Source: Marinobacter oulmenensis
Lineage (GTDB): Bacteria > Pseudomonadota > Gammaproteobacteria > Pseudomonadales > Oleiphilaceae
DNA length: 64,000 nt
NCBI RefSeq assembly: GCF_014201735.1
Contig: NZ_JACHFE010000001.1
Location: forward strand, 620,001 to 684,000
Reading direction: 5' to 3'
Below the pieces are notes generated by a model, which worked only from the letters and a program-made list of their open reading frames with translations, made no database searches and was not told the origin of the DNA. Of this stretch, positions 9,999 to 19,285 are shown one piece after another. Made by a program: the position numbers and the translations under genes. Positions within the stretch are counted from its first letter, which is position 1. Every line of letters begins with the position of its first letter.

Positions 9999-11027
9999 TT
10001 TGCTCTCTTCCAACATGGTCTGAACGGCTGCCTGTATGGAGACCACCTGCTGCTCCGGCAGACGTATGCTGCTGCGCAATTCCTCTTCGGGCAGATTACG
10101 TTGCCGGGCATGACGCAGCACTTCCCGGGAGCCCAGAAGTAACGCCTGAGTCAGCATCGAGTGGGGCTGCCTGGGGGCTGGTCGCTCTGCCGCCATCAGC
10201 CAGGCATGGTATTTCGGGGGCAGGGCCCAGGCGTTGGCCAGCAACTGACAGACCCGCCACTGATAACGGGACAGTGCAGTCTGCAAGGCCGCCGGAGAGG
10301 GCTCACTGCCGCGTCTCTGGCCTCTGCTGATTCTGCACAGCTCACGGCGTATGGTCAGATAAGCCAGCGCCGGCAGGAGCGCCACCATGAAATGGGCACT
10401 GGAATCCTCCCGGCGGTAGCCGGCAATCATTTCACAGGCGCAGCCACAGGCCAGCCCCCAGCGCCAGGTCCGCTGGGCAAACAGCGCTTCCCGGCTGTTG
10501 CGGGCGGCCATCATGGGCCGCATGACCGCGGCGGTTATGACATTTCGAATGCCATCCACGCCCAGAACAAAGACGGCGTGGTCCACGGATTCAATGGGCT
10601 GATCGCCCGGGCGAAAATAGGGGCTGTTGGCCATCAACAGCAACTGCTCGGTTAGCGACGGGTCGCTCTGGATGGTTCGGGTTACGGCCCGACGGTCGGC
10701 ATGGTCGCTGGCCAGGGCGCGCATGACGCCGGGCAGGCTCCAGGGTTTACGGGGCAGCTCTTCGAGCTGGCGGTTGTCGAGCCGCTGTTCCAGCTCAGCC
10801 AGCAGACTTTCCTGAATGGGATCAGCGGCCCTGAGCTGGTGAGGTTCGGCATCGAGCAACCAGCAGAACAGGTTGCTCTCCAGATGTTCGACGATGGCTT
10901 TTCGGCGGGCGCTATCCCCGACTGGTGTCGGGGGGGAGTCCGGGTTAAACAGGCGGGGTTGCCAGTCTGCGGCGGGCGGGTGTCGCTTTGCCAGCGCATC
11001 GGTTATCCACGATAAAAAGCCAGGCAT
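9978..11027 (-). CDS. HDOD domain protein
   Basis: A 349-residue HDOD protein, a non-catalytic relative of HD phosphohydrolases used in bacterial signalling. The HDOD core spans roughly residues 110-290, with SLTEQLLLMANSPYF and SVDHAVFVLGVDGIRNVI as family landmarks. The frame runs further upstream, but those 83 residues are low-complexity and antisense to rsmE. The ATG at 11027 has GGAGG seven bases ahead and gives a sensible N-terminus (MPGFLSWITDALAKRH). Targets and role are unknown; homologues affect motility, c-di-GMP signalling or stress. Confidence 0.87.
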   Translation of the reverse strand: MPGFLSWITDALAKRHPPAADWQPRLFNPDSPPTPVGDSARRKAIVEHLESNLFCWLLDAEPHQLRAADPIQESLLAELEQRLDNRQLEELPRKPWSLPGVMRALASDHADRRAVTRTIQSDPSLTEQLLLMANSPYFRPGDQPIESVDHAVFVLGVDGIRNVITAAVMRPMMAARNSREALFAQRTWRWGLACGCACEMIAGYRREDSSAHFMVALLPALAYLTIRRELCRISRGQRRGSEPSPAALQTALSRYQWRVCQLLANAWALPPKYHAWLMAAERPAPRQPHSMLTQALLLGSREVLRHARQRNLPEEELRSSIRLPEQQVVSIQAAVQTMLEESKSPPSRG

Positions 11028-11124
11028 CCATTGCCTCCGGACGAACGCGTACACAATTACAATTGAAGAATCCGGCAGACAGTATAGAGACGGAATCGTG
11101 CATTGCACAGTGCCCGATCTGGCT

Positions 11125-11850
11125 TCAGATATCCCCCCAAAGCCACTGGCAGAGTGCCAGCGCGGCCACGGGCGCGGTTTCCGTACGCAGTACCCTGGGC
11201 CCGAGTGCGACCGGCAGGAAGCCCTGTTGCTGGGCCTGTTCGATCTCGCCGGCGCTGAGCCCACCTTCGGGGCCAATCATCAGCGCGACGCTGGCCGGCT
11301 GGTCCAGTTGTCCCAGCGATTGCTCCGTGCGGTGATGCAGTACCAGCCGGACATCGCAGTCCTGGCTATGTGCCAGCCAGCCGTTGATATCCATGACCGG
11401 ATGGATCTGCGGGACCCTCGCGCGGCCGCATTGTTCCGCCGCGCTGATCGCCACCTGGCGCCAGTGCCGCAGGCGTTTTTCCTCACGGTCGCCCCGGAGT
11501 TTTACGTCGCAGTGTTCGGTGCTCAGGGGGACAATGTCGCTGACCCCCATTTCGACGGCCTTCTGCACGGCATAATCCATCCGGTCGCCTTTGGACAGGG
11601 TCTGGCCCAGCACGATGCGTAAAGGTGATTCGGTACGATTGGGCACGACCTCGGAGACATCCACACAGACCTGCTTCTTGCCGGCGTCGGTGATCACCGC
11701 CCGATAGTCATTGCCGTCACCGTTAAACAGCAGCAACTCCTGACCGGGCTGCATGCGCAGCACCCGTCCCACGTGATGGGCAGCGGATTCGTCCAGTTCG
11801 CAGTGGCCGCTGCTCAGAGGTGTGTCCGTGTAGATTCTGGGTATGCGCAT
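11125..11850 (-). CDS. rsmE: 16S rRNA m3U1498 methyltransferase RsmE
   Basis: A 241-residue SPOUT methyltransferase that methylates N3 of U1498 in 16S rRNA. An N-terminal PUA-like domain covers about residues 1-70. The SPOUT knot motifs are MIGPEGGLSAGEIEQA and ALGPRVLRTETA near the C-terminus. The length matches the family (about 243). It starts only 6 bases after the bioA stop, so it is likely co-transcribed with bioA. Confidence 0.96.
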   Translation of the reverse strand: MRIPRIYTDTPLSSGHCELDESAAHHVGRVLRMQPGQELLLFNGDGNDYRAVITDAGKKQVCVDVSEVVPNRTESPLRIVLGQTLSKGDRMDYAVQKAVEMGVSDIVPLSTEHCDVKLRGDREEKRLRHWRQVAISAAEQCGRARVPQIHPVMDINGWLAHSQDCDVRLVLHHRTEQSLGQLDQPASVALMIGPEGGLSAGEIEQAQQQGFLPVALGPRVLRTETAPVAALALCQWLWGDI

Positions 11851-11856
11851 CGGTTT

Positions 11857-13206
11857 TCAGTCTCGGGTTGCGATATCAATGCCTTCGCCCGCTACCTGGC
11901 CCAGATGACGGATCTGCTCCTCCGTGATCACATAGGGTGGCATGAAGTAGACGACATTCCCCAGCGGGCGCAGCAGTGACTGTCGCGTCAGCGAGTGCTG
12001 ATACACCCGGATGCCGCGCCGTTCCTGCCAGGGGAAGGGCGTTTTACTGGCCTGGTCTTTGACCATTTCCACAGCCAGTGTCATGCCATGCTGGCGGATG
12101 TCGCCCACATGGGGGTGATCCGCCAGGTGGGCCACAGACTCTGCCATGGTGTTTGCCAGGTAGCGGTTGTTTTCAATGACATTATCATCCCGGAAGATGT
12201 CCAGCGTTGCCAGTGCCACAGCACAACCGATGGGGTTGCCGGTGTAGCTGTGGCTGTGCAGGAAGGCCCGGAGCGTCTCATAGTCGTCGTAGAAAGCGTT
12301 ATAGACGTCATTGGTGGTCAGCACCACGGACAGGGGCAGGTAGCCGGCGGTCAGGCCCTTGGACAGGCACATGAAATCCGGTGTGATGCCGGATTGCTCG
12401 CAGGCGAACAGGGTGCCGGTGCGGCCAAAGCCGACGGCAATCTCATCGGCGATCAGGTGCACGCCATAGCGGTCACAGGCTTCGCGCAGTTTGGTGTGGT
12501 AGATCGGGTGGTGCATGCGCATACCGCCGGCGCACTGAATTAATGGTTCCACCACCACGGCGCAGATTTCTTCGTGCTTCTCGGCCAGCAGCTGTTCCAT
12601 GGCTTCGAACTGACGCAGGGCGTACTCTTCATCGGTTTCGCCCGCTTCCTTGTTAAAGGCATCGGGAGAGGGGGCGGTAAGCACTTCCATCAGCAGCGGC
12701 TGGTAGGTGTCCTTGTACAGGGCGACATCGCCCAGGGCGAGGGCGCCCAGGGTTTCGCCGTGGTAGCTGTTGGACAGGTTCACGAAGTTTTTCTTGCCTG
12801 GCTTGCCGTGGTTTTTCCAGTAGTGGTAGCTCATCTTCAGAGCCGCTTCGATGGCCGAGGAGCCGTTGTCAGCGTAGAAGCACTTGTCCAGGCCTTCCGG
12901 GGTCACCTCAATCAGCCGCTCGGAGAGCTCCACCACCGGCTCATGGCTGAACCCGGCCAGAATGACGTGCTCCAGTTTGCCAATCTGGTCCTGTATGGCC
13001 GCGTTGATCCGGGGGTTGGCATGGCCGAACAGGTTAACCCACCAGGAACTGACCGCATCGATATAGCGGTTGCCCTCAAAGTCCTCCAGCCAGACGCCTT
13101 CGCCCTTTTTGACGGGAATCAGCGGCAGGCTTTCGTGGTCTTTCATCTGGGTGCAGGGGTGCCATACAGACTTGAGGTCGCGGGCTACGAGGTCGGCGTT
13201 TCGCAT
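11857..13206 (-). CDS. bioA: Adenosylmethionine-8-amino-7-oxononanoate aminotransferase BioA
   Basis: A 449-residue class III PLP aminotransferase making 7,8-diaminopelargonate from KAPA in biotin synthesis, with SAM as the amino donor. Signature stretches are WHPCTQMKDHESLPLIPVKK (substrate and SAM entry), YHGETLGALALGD and CLSKGLTAGYLPLS, which carries the PLP Lys near residue 283. The frame extends to 13419, but ATG at 13206 has GGAG six bases upstream and gives the family N-terminus. A probable BirA operator lies just upstream (13232-13269). rsmE follows after 6 bases. No other bio genes are in the window. Confidence 0.95.
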   Translation of the reverse strand: MRNADLVARDLKSVWHPCTQMKDHESLPLIPVKKGEGVWLEDFEGNRYIDAVSSWWVNLFGHANPRINAAIQDQIGKLEHVILAGFSHEPVVELSERLIEVTPEGLDKCFYADNGSSAIEAALKMSYHYWKNHGKPGKKNFVNLSNSYHGETLGALALGDVALYKDTYQPLLMEVLTAPSPDAFNKEAGETDEEYALRQFEAMEQLLAEKHEEICAVVVEPLIQCAGGMRMHHPIYHTKLREACDRYGVHLIADEIAVGFGRTGTLFACEQSGITPDFMCLSKGLTAGYLPLSVVLTTNDVYNAFYDDYETLRAFLHSHSYTGNPIGCAVALATLDIFRDDNVIENNRYLANTMAESVAHLADHPHVGDIRQHGMTLAVEMVKDQASKTPFPWQERRGIRVYQHSLTRQSLLRPLGNVVYFMPPYVITEEQIRHLGQVAGEGIDIATRD

Positions 13207-13231
13207 GGGAGTCTCCGGTTTTTGTTCGGGG

Positions 13232-13269
13232 TCGCTGTTAACCTTGGCGAATACTACAGTTAACAGCGA
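13232..13269 (-). promoter_or_regulatory. Probable BirA (biotin repressor) operator of bioA
   Basis: A perfect 11-base inverted repeat (TCGCTGTTAAC / GTTAACAGCGA) with a 16-base spacer, 26 bases ahead of the bioA start. The CTGTTAAC-spacer-GTTAACAG form is very close to the known proteobacterial BirA box (TTGTAAACC/GGTTTACAA style, spacer about 15). A TAGTAT -10-like sequence on the minus strand falls in the spacer, so bound repressor would block the promoter. Confidence 0.7.
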
Positions 13270-13406
13270 GCCCGGAAAAGACCTTCTGATGTGCCTGATA
13301 AGCGGTTGCAGACCTTTCGGGGGCTGGTGCGCACTTTCCCGGAAACGATAGAATCTTCGTGCAGAGGTCGTCAGTCGGCCTGTTAAGCCCGGGGGGCGGA
13401 GGAAGC

Positions 13407-14465
13407 ATGCTGGAAACACTGGAAACCGGTCTGAAACCCTGGCTCTGGCCGGGCCTGTCTGCCATCTTTGCGGTGGTGGCTACGTATGTTGTGTATCGCC
13501 TCGCCCTTGCCCTGGTGCGCCACTTCTTCTCCTCCCGGACCGTTCTGAGACTGTTCCTTGATGCGGCCGACCGGGCCCTGGGGCTGGTAGTCAGTCTGCT
13601 GGCGCTCAGTGGCGCCCTGAAGGCGGCCCCGGATGACCTGCCGCTGATTGAAAACGTGCAGCAGATCACCACACTGCTGCTGGTGCTGGCGATGACCTGG
13701 GCATCCGTGCGACTGACGTCGGCGATCGGTGAGGTCATTGTGGCCCTCAACCCGGTGCTTGAGGGGCAATGGAAGCGGGCGCGCAAAGTGGAAACCCAGA
13801 CCCGCTTTCTGGTGCGGGCGCTGAACATCCTGATCGTGATCATCGGTTTCGGGGCCGCCCTGATGACCTTTGATTCGGTTCAGCACATGGGCGCCAGTCT
13901 GCTGGCCTCGGCCGGTGTCGGTGGTCTGATCCTGGGCTTCGCGGCCCGGCCGGTGCTCAGTAACCTGCTGGCCGGCATGCAGATCGCGTTGACGCAGCCC
14001 TTCCGCATCGATGACGTGATTCATGTGCAGGGCGAATGGTGCTGGGTGGAAGAGGTGACCGCCACCTATGTGGTGGTGCGGGTCTGGGACCTTCGCCGGC
14101 TGGTGATTCCCCTGCAGTGGTTTATCGAGAATCCGTTCCAGAACTGGTCACGCAACAGCTCCGATCTGCTGGGGACCGTCTTTATCTGGGTGGATTACAC
14201 CATGCCGGTGGAGGCGTTACGGCAGGAATTCCGCCGTCTGCTGGCCCATTCCAACCTCTGGGATGGCAAGGTGGCGACGGTGCAGGTCACCGATACCAGT
14301 GATCAGGCCATGCAGGTGCGTTTTCTGATGAGTGCCTCGGATTCCAGTCGGAACTGGGATCTGAGGTGTGCGGTACGGGAGGGGCTGGTGACCTTCATTC
14401 AGGAAAACTATCCGGCCCAGTTACCCCGGTTGCGGGCCAGGTTGGTGGACGACCCGGAAGCCTGA
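13407..14465 (+). CDS. Mechanosensitive ion channel (MscS family)
   Basis: A 352-residue MscS-type channel. Four or so transmembrane segments lie in the first 180 residues. The pore-lining helix is Gly/Ala-rich (ASLLASAGVGGLILGFAARP), and the beta domain begins with QIALTQPFRIDDVIHVQGEW. It likely releases solutes during hypo-osmotic shock, though many MscS paralogues differ in conductance or gating. The frame is open from 13359, but ATG at 13407 has a GGAGGA site a few bases upstream. It diverges from bioA. Confidence 0.92.
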   Translation: MLETLETGLKPWLWPGLSAIFAVVATYVVYRLALALVRHFFSSRTVLRLFLDAADRALGLVVSLLALSGALKAAPDDLPLIENVQQITTLLLVLAMTWASVRLTSAIGEVIVALNPVLEGQWKRARKVETQTRFLVRALNILIVIIGFGAALMTFDSVQHMGASLLASAGVGGLILGFAARPVLSNLLAGMQIALTQPFRIDDVIHVQGEWCWVEEVTATYVVVRVWDLRRLVIPLQWFIENPFQNWSRNSSDLLGTVFIWVDYTMPVEALRQEFRRLLAHSNLWDGKVATVQVTDTSDQAMQVRFLMSASDSSRNWDLRCAVREGLVTFIQENYPAQLPRLRARLVDDPEA

Positions 14466-14481
14466 GCCGCCCACCGCTCTG

Positions 14482-15228
14482 TCAGTGCGACAGCACCCGG
14501 GAAAGGAACGCCTGGGTCCGCTCGTTCTGGGGATTGTCAAACACGTCGGCGGGCTTGCCCTGCTCGACAATCTGACCTTCATGGATGTAGATCACCCGGT
14601 CCGCCACTTCCCGTGCGAACCCCATTTCATGGGTAACCACCATCATGGTCATGCCTTCCCTGGCCAGCTCCCGCATGACATCGAGCACTTCGCCGATCAT
14701 TTCCGGGTCCAGCGCGGAGGTGGGCTCGTCAAACAGCATCAGCCGCGGTTCCATGGCCAGGGCCCGGGCGATGGCGACACGCTGCTGCTGGCCACCGGAC
14801 AGCTGGCTCGGGTATTTGTCGGCCTGGTTGCCGATGCCCACCCGGTCCAGCAGCCTCTCGGCGGTGGCGTTGGCCACGGTCTGGGAGGTGCTCTTGACCT
14901 TCATGGGTGCCAGCATCACGTTCTTGCGCACGGTCAGGTGCGGGAACAGATTGAACTGCTGGAACACCATGCCCACTTCCTTGCGGATTTCGGCCAGCGA
15001 TTTCTGGTTGCCGCCTTTAGGGGCCAGGGCGTGGCCGTCGACCACCAGTTTGCCGTTTTCATACTCTTCAAGACCATTGACGCAGCGGATCAGGGTGGAC
15101 TTGCCGGAGCCACTGGCGCCGATAATCACCACCACTTCGCCCTGTTCGACGGTCAGGTCTATGTTTTTCAGGACATGCAGCTTGCCGAAGTACTTGTTCA
15201 TGCCCTTCATTTCTACGATCTGAGTCAT
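14482..15228 (-). CDS. Polar amino acid ABC transporter ATP-binding protein (GlnQ-like)
   Basis: A 248-residue ABC ATPase with Walker [10 protein letters not shown], signature [15 protein letters not shown] and Walker [13 protein letters not shown]. The [19 protein letters not shown] start and the overall length are those of the GlnQ/ArtP/HisP subfamily. ATG at 15228 is preferred over the longer frame because GGAAAGG lies five bases upstream. It is the third gene of a minus-strand operon: binding protein, permease, ATPase. The frame upstream overlaps the permease 3' end, but the chosen start does not. Confidence 0.93.
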   Translation of the reverse strand: MTQIVEMKGMNKYFGKLHVLKNIDLTVEQGEVVVIIGASGSGKSTLIRCVNGLEEYENGKLVVDGHALAPKGGNQKSLAEIRKEVGMVFQQFNLFPHLTVRKNVMLAPMKVKSTSQTVANATAERLLDRVGIGNQADKYPSQLSGGQQQRVAIARALAMEPRLMLFDEPTSALDPEMIGEVLDVMRELAREGMTMMVVTHEMGFAREVADRVIYIHEGQIVEQGKPADVFDNPQNERTQAFLSRVLSH

Positions 15229-15241
15229 GGGTACCTTTCCT

Positions 15242-15913
15242 TCAGACAGAAGCCACGCCGCGACGCTCAAGCAGACGCAGTATCAGGGACAGTGACAGGG
15301 TGATTGCCAGGTAGAGCAGCGCCACCACAAAATACACCTCGAAAGCGGTGAAAGTGTTGGCGATGTACACCTGGCCCTGACGGACCAGTTCGCCCACGCC
15401 AATCACCGAGAACAGCGAGGTGTCCTTGATGCTGACAATGGCCTGGTTGCCCAGAGGCGGGATCATGCGTCGGAAAGCCTGGGGCCAGATAACGGACCAG
15501 AAGGTCTGGGTACGGGAAAGGCCCAGTGACAGGCCGGCTTCGGACTGGCCTTTGTCGATGGACTGGACGCCGCCCCGGACGACTTCAGAGATATACGCGC
15601 CGGAGTTCAGGGCGATGGCCGCGATACCGGCGGTCAGGGGGTCGATGGGACCACCGATCAGGTCCGGCAGGCCGTAGAAGATGAACAGCACCTGCACCAG
15701 GATGGGGGTGCCCCGGAATACTTCGATGTAAGCGGTTGCCGGCCAGCGCAAGAACCATTTTCTGTTAATGCTCAGCAGTCCGAAAATGATGCCCAGGACA
15801 AAGCCGATGAGCAGACCACCGAAGGAAATCAACAGTGTGTAGGGAATCCCCTTGAGGAGGTAGGGGATCGCGTCGATGGCAGCTTGCCAGTCGAACTGAA
15901 ACGTGGATTCCAC
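15242..15913 (-). CDS. Polar amino acid ABC transporter permease (GlnP/HisM-like)
   Basis: A 223-residue inner-membrane permease of the HisMQ/GlnP subfamily, with about five transmembrane helices. The EAA loop is [20 protein letters not shown], followed by [20 protein letters not shown]. It imports with the neighbouring ATPase and binding protein; a single permease implies a homodimer. The GTG at 15913 sits nine bases after GGAG; a TTG two codons earlier (15919) is possible but only three bases from it. A GC-rich hairpin separates it from the binding-protein gene. Confidence 0.91.
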   Translation of the reverse strand: MESTFQFDWQAAIDAIPYLLKGIPYTLLISFGGLLIGFVLGIIFGLLSINRKWFLRWPATAYIEVFRGTPILVQVLFIFYGLPDLIGGPIDPLTAGIAAIALNSGAYISEVVRGGVQSIDKGQSEAGLSLGLSRTQTFWSVIWPQAFRRMIPPLGNQAIVSIKDTSLFSVIGVGELVRQGQVYIANTFTAFEVYFVVALLYLAITLSLSLILRLLERRGVASV

Positions 15914-15949
15914 GGTCAACGTCTCCGCAGGAGGTTGGGATCAGGAACT

Positions 15950-15970
15950 GCCGGGGCCAGGTGCCCCGGC
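15950..15970 (-). terminator. Intercistronic hairpin between binding protein and permease
   Basis: GCCGGGG and CCCCGGC form a 7-base GC stem with a 7-base loop, with no U-run. Such hairpins between periplasmic binding-protein and permease genes typically stabilise or partly terminate the message, so the binding protein is made in excess. That role is inferred here. Confidence 0.5.
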
Positions 15971-15998
15971 GTCAGAGGTTGGATTGTGAGTGTCTGGC

Positions 15999-16754
15999 TT
16001 ACATGCCTTCAGGCATGGGGCCGAACCACTTCTCGTAGATGGTTTTGTAGGTACCATCTTCTTTGATGGAGGCGAGGGCTTCGTTGACCTCGTCTACCCA
16101 CTCACTGCCTTCAACCAGGGCAATACCATACTGCTGGCCTTCGTACAGCGGGCCGACCGTGGTCACTTTACCGTCACCCTTGGTGCGGGCGAAGTAGCCA
16201 ACGTTGGGGGCGTCATAGAAAACGGCGTCAATGGCCTGGGACATCAGGGCCATGTACATGTCGGAGCTGCCCGGGTACGGGGTGACACCATCGTCTTCGT
16301 CCAGGTTGGCCATCAGGTAGTCATAGGAGGTACTACCGATCTTGGTGCCGACCTTCATGCCTTCCAGGTCGCTGAGTTCATCAACGTCGCTGCCCTGACG
16401 TACCAGAATCCGCAGACCGGAATCGTAGTAGGGATCGGAGAAGTCGACGATCTCTTCACGCTCATCAGTGATGGTGATGCCGGCGATGGCAATATCCACA
16501 TTACCGGTCTGGAGCGCCGGGATAATGCCATTGAAGTCCATGGTGTTCAGGTCGATCTCGAAGCCCGCGCGGTCGGCCACTTCACGGATGATCTCCATGT
16601 CGAAACCGATCATCTTGCCGGTTTCCTGGTCCATCATCTCAAAGGGAACAAAGCTGGGGTCGGTTACCACCCGGAGGGTTTCCGCGTTGACAGCGGTGGT
16701 GGCAACGGTAAGAGCCAGGCCTGCGCCCAGTGTTTTCAACCAGTTGGTGCTCAT
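15999..16754 (-). CDS. Periplasmic polar amino acid binding protein (GlnH-like)
   Basis: A 251-residue SBP_bac_3 family protein. A signal peptide of about 24 residues (MSTNWLKTLGAGLALTVATT, then AVNA) precedes ETLRVVTDPSFVPFEM. The ligand-binding consensus GFDMEIIREVADRAGFEI and NVDIAIAGITITDEREEIVDFS is clear. The Arg in the ITITDERE segment normally grips the alpha-carboxylate of an amino acid. Glutamine or a related polar amino acid is likely but not provable from sequence. It is the first gene of the importer operon. Confidence 0.93.
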   Translation of the reverse strand: MSTNWLKTLGAGLALTVATTAVNAETLRVVTDPSFVPFEMMDQETGKMIGFDMEIIREVADRAGFEIDLNTMDFNGIIPALQTGNVDIAIAGITITDEREEIVDFSDPYYDSGLRILVRQGSDVDELSDLEGMKVGTKIGSTSYDYLMANLDEDDGVTPYPGSSDMYMALMSQAIDAVFYDAPNVGYFARTKGDGKVTTVGPLYEGQQYGIALVEGSEWVDEVNEALASIKEDGTYKTIYEKWFGPMPEGM

Positions 16755-16908
16755 GGTGTCTCCTTTTCATGCGTTATAGTGCTCCCTCCACCCGATAAGG
16801 CGGACCGCGAAAACACCAGGGGGTACCCGTGCTCCGCGGGGAGCGTTTCTTGGGGTGTAACGGGGGTAGTGTAGAACAGAAAAGGATGATGTGCAGGAAA
16901 TCAGGCGG

Positions 16909-16947
16909 TTAGCCCCCGAACCCGTGGGTGGGGAATTCGGGAGCTAA
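16909..16947 (-). terminator. Strong hairpin downstream of metF
   Basis: Two 12-base arms (TTAGCCCCCGAA at 16909-16920 and TTCGGGAGCTAA at 16936-16947) pair with one wobble around a 15-base loop, just after the metF stop. There is no long U-run, so it may be a weak terminator or a 3'-end stabiliser of the methionine-cycle transcript. Confidence 0.5.
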
Positions 16948-16952
16948 ACAAC

Positions 16953-17822
16953 TCAGAATGCGATCTTCTGGCGATCACCAATACCGAGGTTTTTCCAGAT
17001 GTTAAGGCTGGGCTGGGCCTGGTTGAGCGTGTAGAAGTGGAGTCCGGGTGCGCCGGCCTTGAGCAGACGTTCACACATGCGGGTGACCACTTCCTCGCCG
17101 AACTGGCGGATGCTGTCGCTGTCGTCGCCGTAGGCTTCCAGCTGCTTGCGGATCCAGCGGGGGATCTCGGCACCACACATGTCGGAGAACCGCACCAGGT
17201 TGGAGAAGTTGACGATGGGCATGATGCCCGGCACCACAGGAATGGTGACGCCCATCTTCTCCAGGCGGTCGATGAAATAGAAATAGCTGTCCGCATTGAA
17301 GAAGTACTGGGTGATGGCGCTGTTGGCGCCGGCCTGTACCTTGCGGGCAAAGTTGTTCAGATCATCTTCCGCGCTGCGGGCCTGGGGATGGAACTCCGGG
17401 TAGGCAGCCACTTCCAGGTTGAAGTGATCGCCGCTGTGTTCGCGGATGAATGCCACCAGCTCGTTGGCGTAACGCAACTCACCGGAAGCCCCCATGCCTG
17501 AGGGCATGTCGCCCCGAAGGGCGACGATCCGGTTGATGCCGTTTTCCTTGTAGAGATCGAGCAGCTCACCGATTTCCTGGCGGGTGCCACCCACGCAGGA
17601 CAGGTGAGGGGCCGTGGAAATGCCCTGCTTGTGCAGATTGACCACGGTCTCGATGGTGCGATCCCGGGTCGAGCCACCGGCACCGAAGGTGACCGAGAAA
17701 AAGTCCGGCCCCACTTCGGCCAGCTTATCCCGGGTTGCCTGCAGTTTTTCCTTGCCCTGGTCTGTCTTGGGTGGGAAAAACTCAAAGCTGAAGCGTCGTT
17801 TGAATTGCTTCTGGGATTCCAT
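16953..17822 (-). CDS. metF: Methylenetetrahydrofolate reductase MetF
   Basis: A 289-residue FAD-dependent 5,10-methylenetetrahydrofolate reductase producing 5-methyl-THF for methionine synthesis. Landmarks are SFEFFPPKTDQGKEKL at the N-terminus, VTFGAGGSTRDRTIE (Glu/flavin region), NRIVALRGDMP and ITQYFFNADSYFYF. The usual length is about 290. It is the last gene of the minus-strand methionine-cycle cluster, 12 bases after ahcY, and is followed by a hairpin. Together with metK and ahcY it covers the methyl cycle apart from methionine synthase, which is absent from the window. Confidence 0.97.
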   Translation of the reverse strand: MESQKQFKRRFSFEFFPPKTDQGKEKLQATRDKLAEVGPDFFSVTFGAGGSTRDRTIETVVNLHKQGISTAPHLSCVGGTRQEIGELLDLYKENGINRIVALRGDMPSGMGASGELRYANELVAFIREHSGDHFNLEVAAYPEFHPQARSAEDDLNNFARKVQAGANSAITQYFFNADSYFYFIDRLEKMGVTIPVVPGIMPIVNFSNLVRFSDMCGAEIPRWIRKQLEAYGDDSDSIRQFGEEVVTRMCERLLKAGAPGLHFYTLNQAQPSLNIWKNLGIGDRQKIAF

Positions 17823-17834
17823 GATGTCGTCCGC

Positions 17835-19217
17835 TTAGTACCTGTAGCTTTCCGGCTTGTACGGGCCTTCGACCGGTACACCGATGTATTGCGCCTGCTC
17901 CGGTGTCATTTTGGTGACCACGCCACCAAAGCCTTCCACCATGGCACGGGCCACTTCCTCATCCAGTTGCTTGGGCAGCACCTGAACGTAGATGCCCTTG
18001 GCGCGGGATTCTTCCGGCAGGTCGCCGAACTTGCGCTCGAACAGGTACATCTGGGCCAGCACCTGGTTGGCGAAGGAGCCGTCCATGATCCGGGATGGGT
18101 GGCCGGTGGCGTTGCCCAGGTTCACCAGGCGACCTTCGGACAGCAGGATCAGGTGATCGTTGGTGGCCTTGTCGCGGTAGATCACGTGGACCTGGGGTTT
18201 AACTTCGTCCCATTCCCAGTTCTTGCGCATGTAGGCGGTGTCGATTTCGTTGTCGAAGTGGCCAATGTTGCACACCACTGCGCCGCTCTTGAGGGCCTTG
18301 AGCATGTTGGCATCGCACACGTTGACGTTACCGGTGGTGGTGACCAGCAGGTCGGTAGCGCCCAGCAGGTCGGCGTTGATGCCCTGTTCGGTGCCGGTGT
18401 TGACGCCGTCCAGGTAGGGGGAGACCACTTCGTAGCCGTCCATGCACGCCTGCATGGCGCAGATCGGGTCGGCTTCGGTCACTTTCACGATCATGCCTTC
18501 CTGACGCAGGGAGGCGGCGGAGCCTTTGCCGACGTCGCCATAGCCAATAACCAGCGCTTTCTTGCCCGACAGCAGGTGGTCGGTGGCGCGCTTGATGGCG
18601 TCGTTCAGGCTGTGGCGGCAGCCGTACTTGTTGTCATTCTTGGACTTGGTTACCGAGTCGTTGACGTTGATTGCCGGCACTTTCAGGGTGCCCTCGCGCA
18701 GCATTTCCTGCAGGCGGTGAACACCGGTGGTGGTTTCCTCGGTGACGCCGTGGCAGTTGGCCAGCACTTCGGGGTATTCGTCGTGTAGCATGGCGGTCAG
18801 GTCGCCGCCATCGTCCAGGATCATGTTCGGTTCCCAGCCATCGACATCGGCGCCGATGGTTTTGCGCAGGCACCACTCGTATTCTTCGTCGGTTTCGCCT
18901 TTCCAGGCGAACACGGGAATGCTCTGGGCGGCGATGGCAGCGGCGGCCTGGTCCTGGGTGGAGAAGATGTTGCAGGAGGACCAGCGCACGTTGGCACCCA
19001 GTTCCACCAGCGTCTCAATGAGGACGGCGGTCTGGATGGTCATGTGGATGCAGCCCATGATGTTGGCGCCTTTCAGCGGCTGCTCACCCTTGTACTTGTC
19101 GCGCAGGGTCATCAGTGCCGGCATTTCACCTTCGGCAATCTTGATTTCCTTGCGGCCCCAGTCGGCGAGTTCAATGTCGCGGACTTTGTAGTCGTCGAAG
19201 TTGTTCGGAGTGCTCAT
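17835..19217 (-). CDS. ahcY: S-adenosylhomocysteine hydrolase AhcY
   Basis: A 460-residue NAD-dependent SAH hydrolase (SAH to adenosine plus homocysteine). The N-terminus shows [20 protein letters not shown], the NAD site is [12 protein letters not shown], and the C-terminal signature ends PFKPESYRY-like ([10 protein letters not shown]). At 460 residues it is the longer bacterial form, about 30 residues more than the human enzyme. GGAG sits six bases ahead of the ATG. A hairpin (19241-19269) lies in its leader. The 512-base gap to metK carries two dispersed repeats. Confidence 0.97.
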   Translation of the reverse strand: MSTPNNFDDYKVRDIELADWGRKEIKIAEGEMPALMTLRDKYKGEQPLKGANIMGCIHMTIQTAVLIETLVELGANVRWSSCNIFSTQDQAAAAIAAQSIPVFAWKGETDEEYEWCLRKTIGADVDGWEPNMILDDGGDLTAMLHDEYPEVLANCHGVTEETTTGVHRLQEMLREGTLKVPAINVNDSVTKSKNDNKYGCRHSLNDAIKRATDHLLSGKKALVIGYGDVGKGSAASLRQEGMIVKVTEADPICAMQACMDGYEVVSPYLDGVNTGTEQGINADLLGATDLLVTTTGNVNVCDANMLKALKSGAVVCNIGHFDNEIDTAYMRKNWEWDEVKPQVHVIYRDKATNDHLILLSEGRLVNLGNATGHPSRIMDGSFANQVLAQMYLFERKFGDLPEESRAKGIYVQVLPKQLDEEVARAMVEGFGGVVTKMTPEQAQYIGVPVEGPYKPESYRY

Positions 19218-19240
19218 TGGGTTCTCCTGTCAGTTCTTTT

Positions 19241-19269
19241 CAGCCTTCGGAGTTTTGATCCTCCGGCTG
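19241..19269 (-). promoter_or_regulatory. Hairpin in the ahcY leader
   Basis: CAGCC/GGCTG and GGAG/CTCC stack with a three-base bulge around an 8-base loop, starting 24 bases upstream of the ahcY ATG. I looked for the SAH riboswitch consensus here and did not see it. The hairpin could be an attenuator or simply a leader stem. Confidence 0.35.
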
Positions 19270-19285
19270 TTGATTTGGGTGCCGC

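Noticed and set aside
9978..11276. Longer HDOD frame starting at 11276
   Set aside because: The first 83 residues are low-complexity and lie within rsmE; ATG 11027 has GGAGG at good spacing.
19218..19285. SAH riboswitch ahead of ahcY
   Set aside because: The leader has a hairpin, but I could not find the conserved core of that riboswitch; regulation by the SahR-like protein is a simpler explanation.
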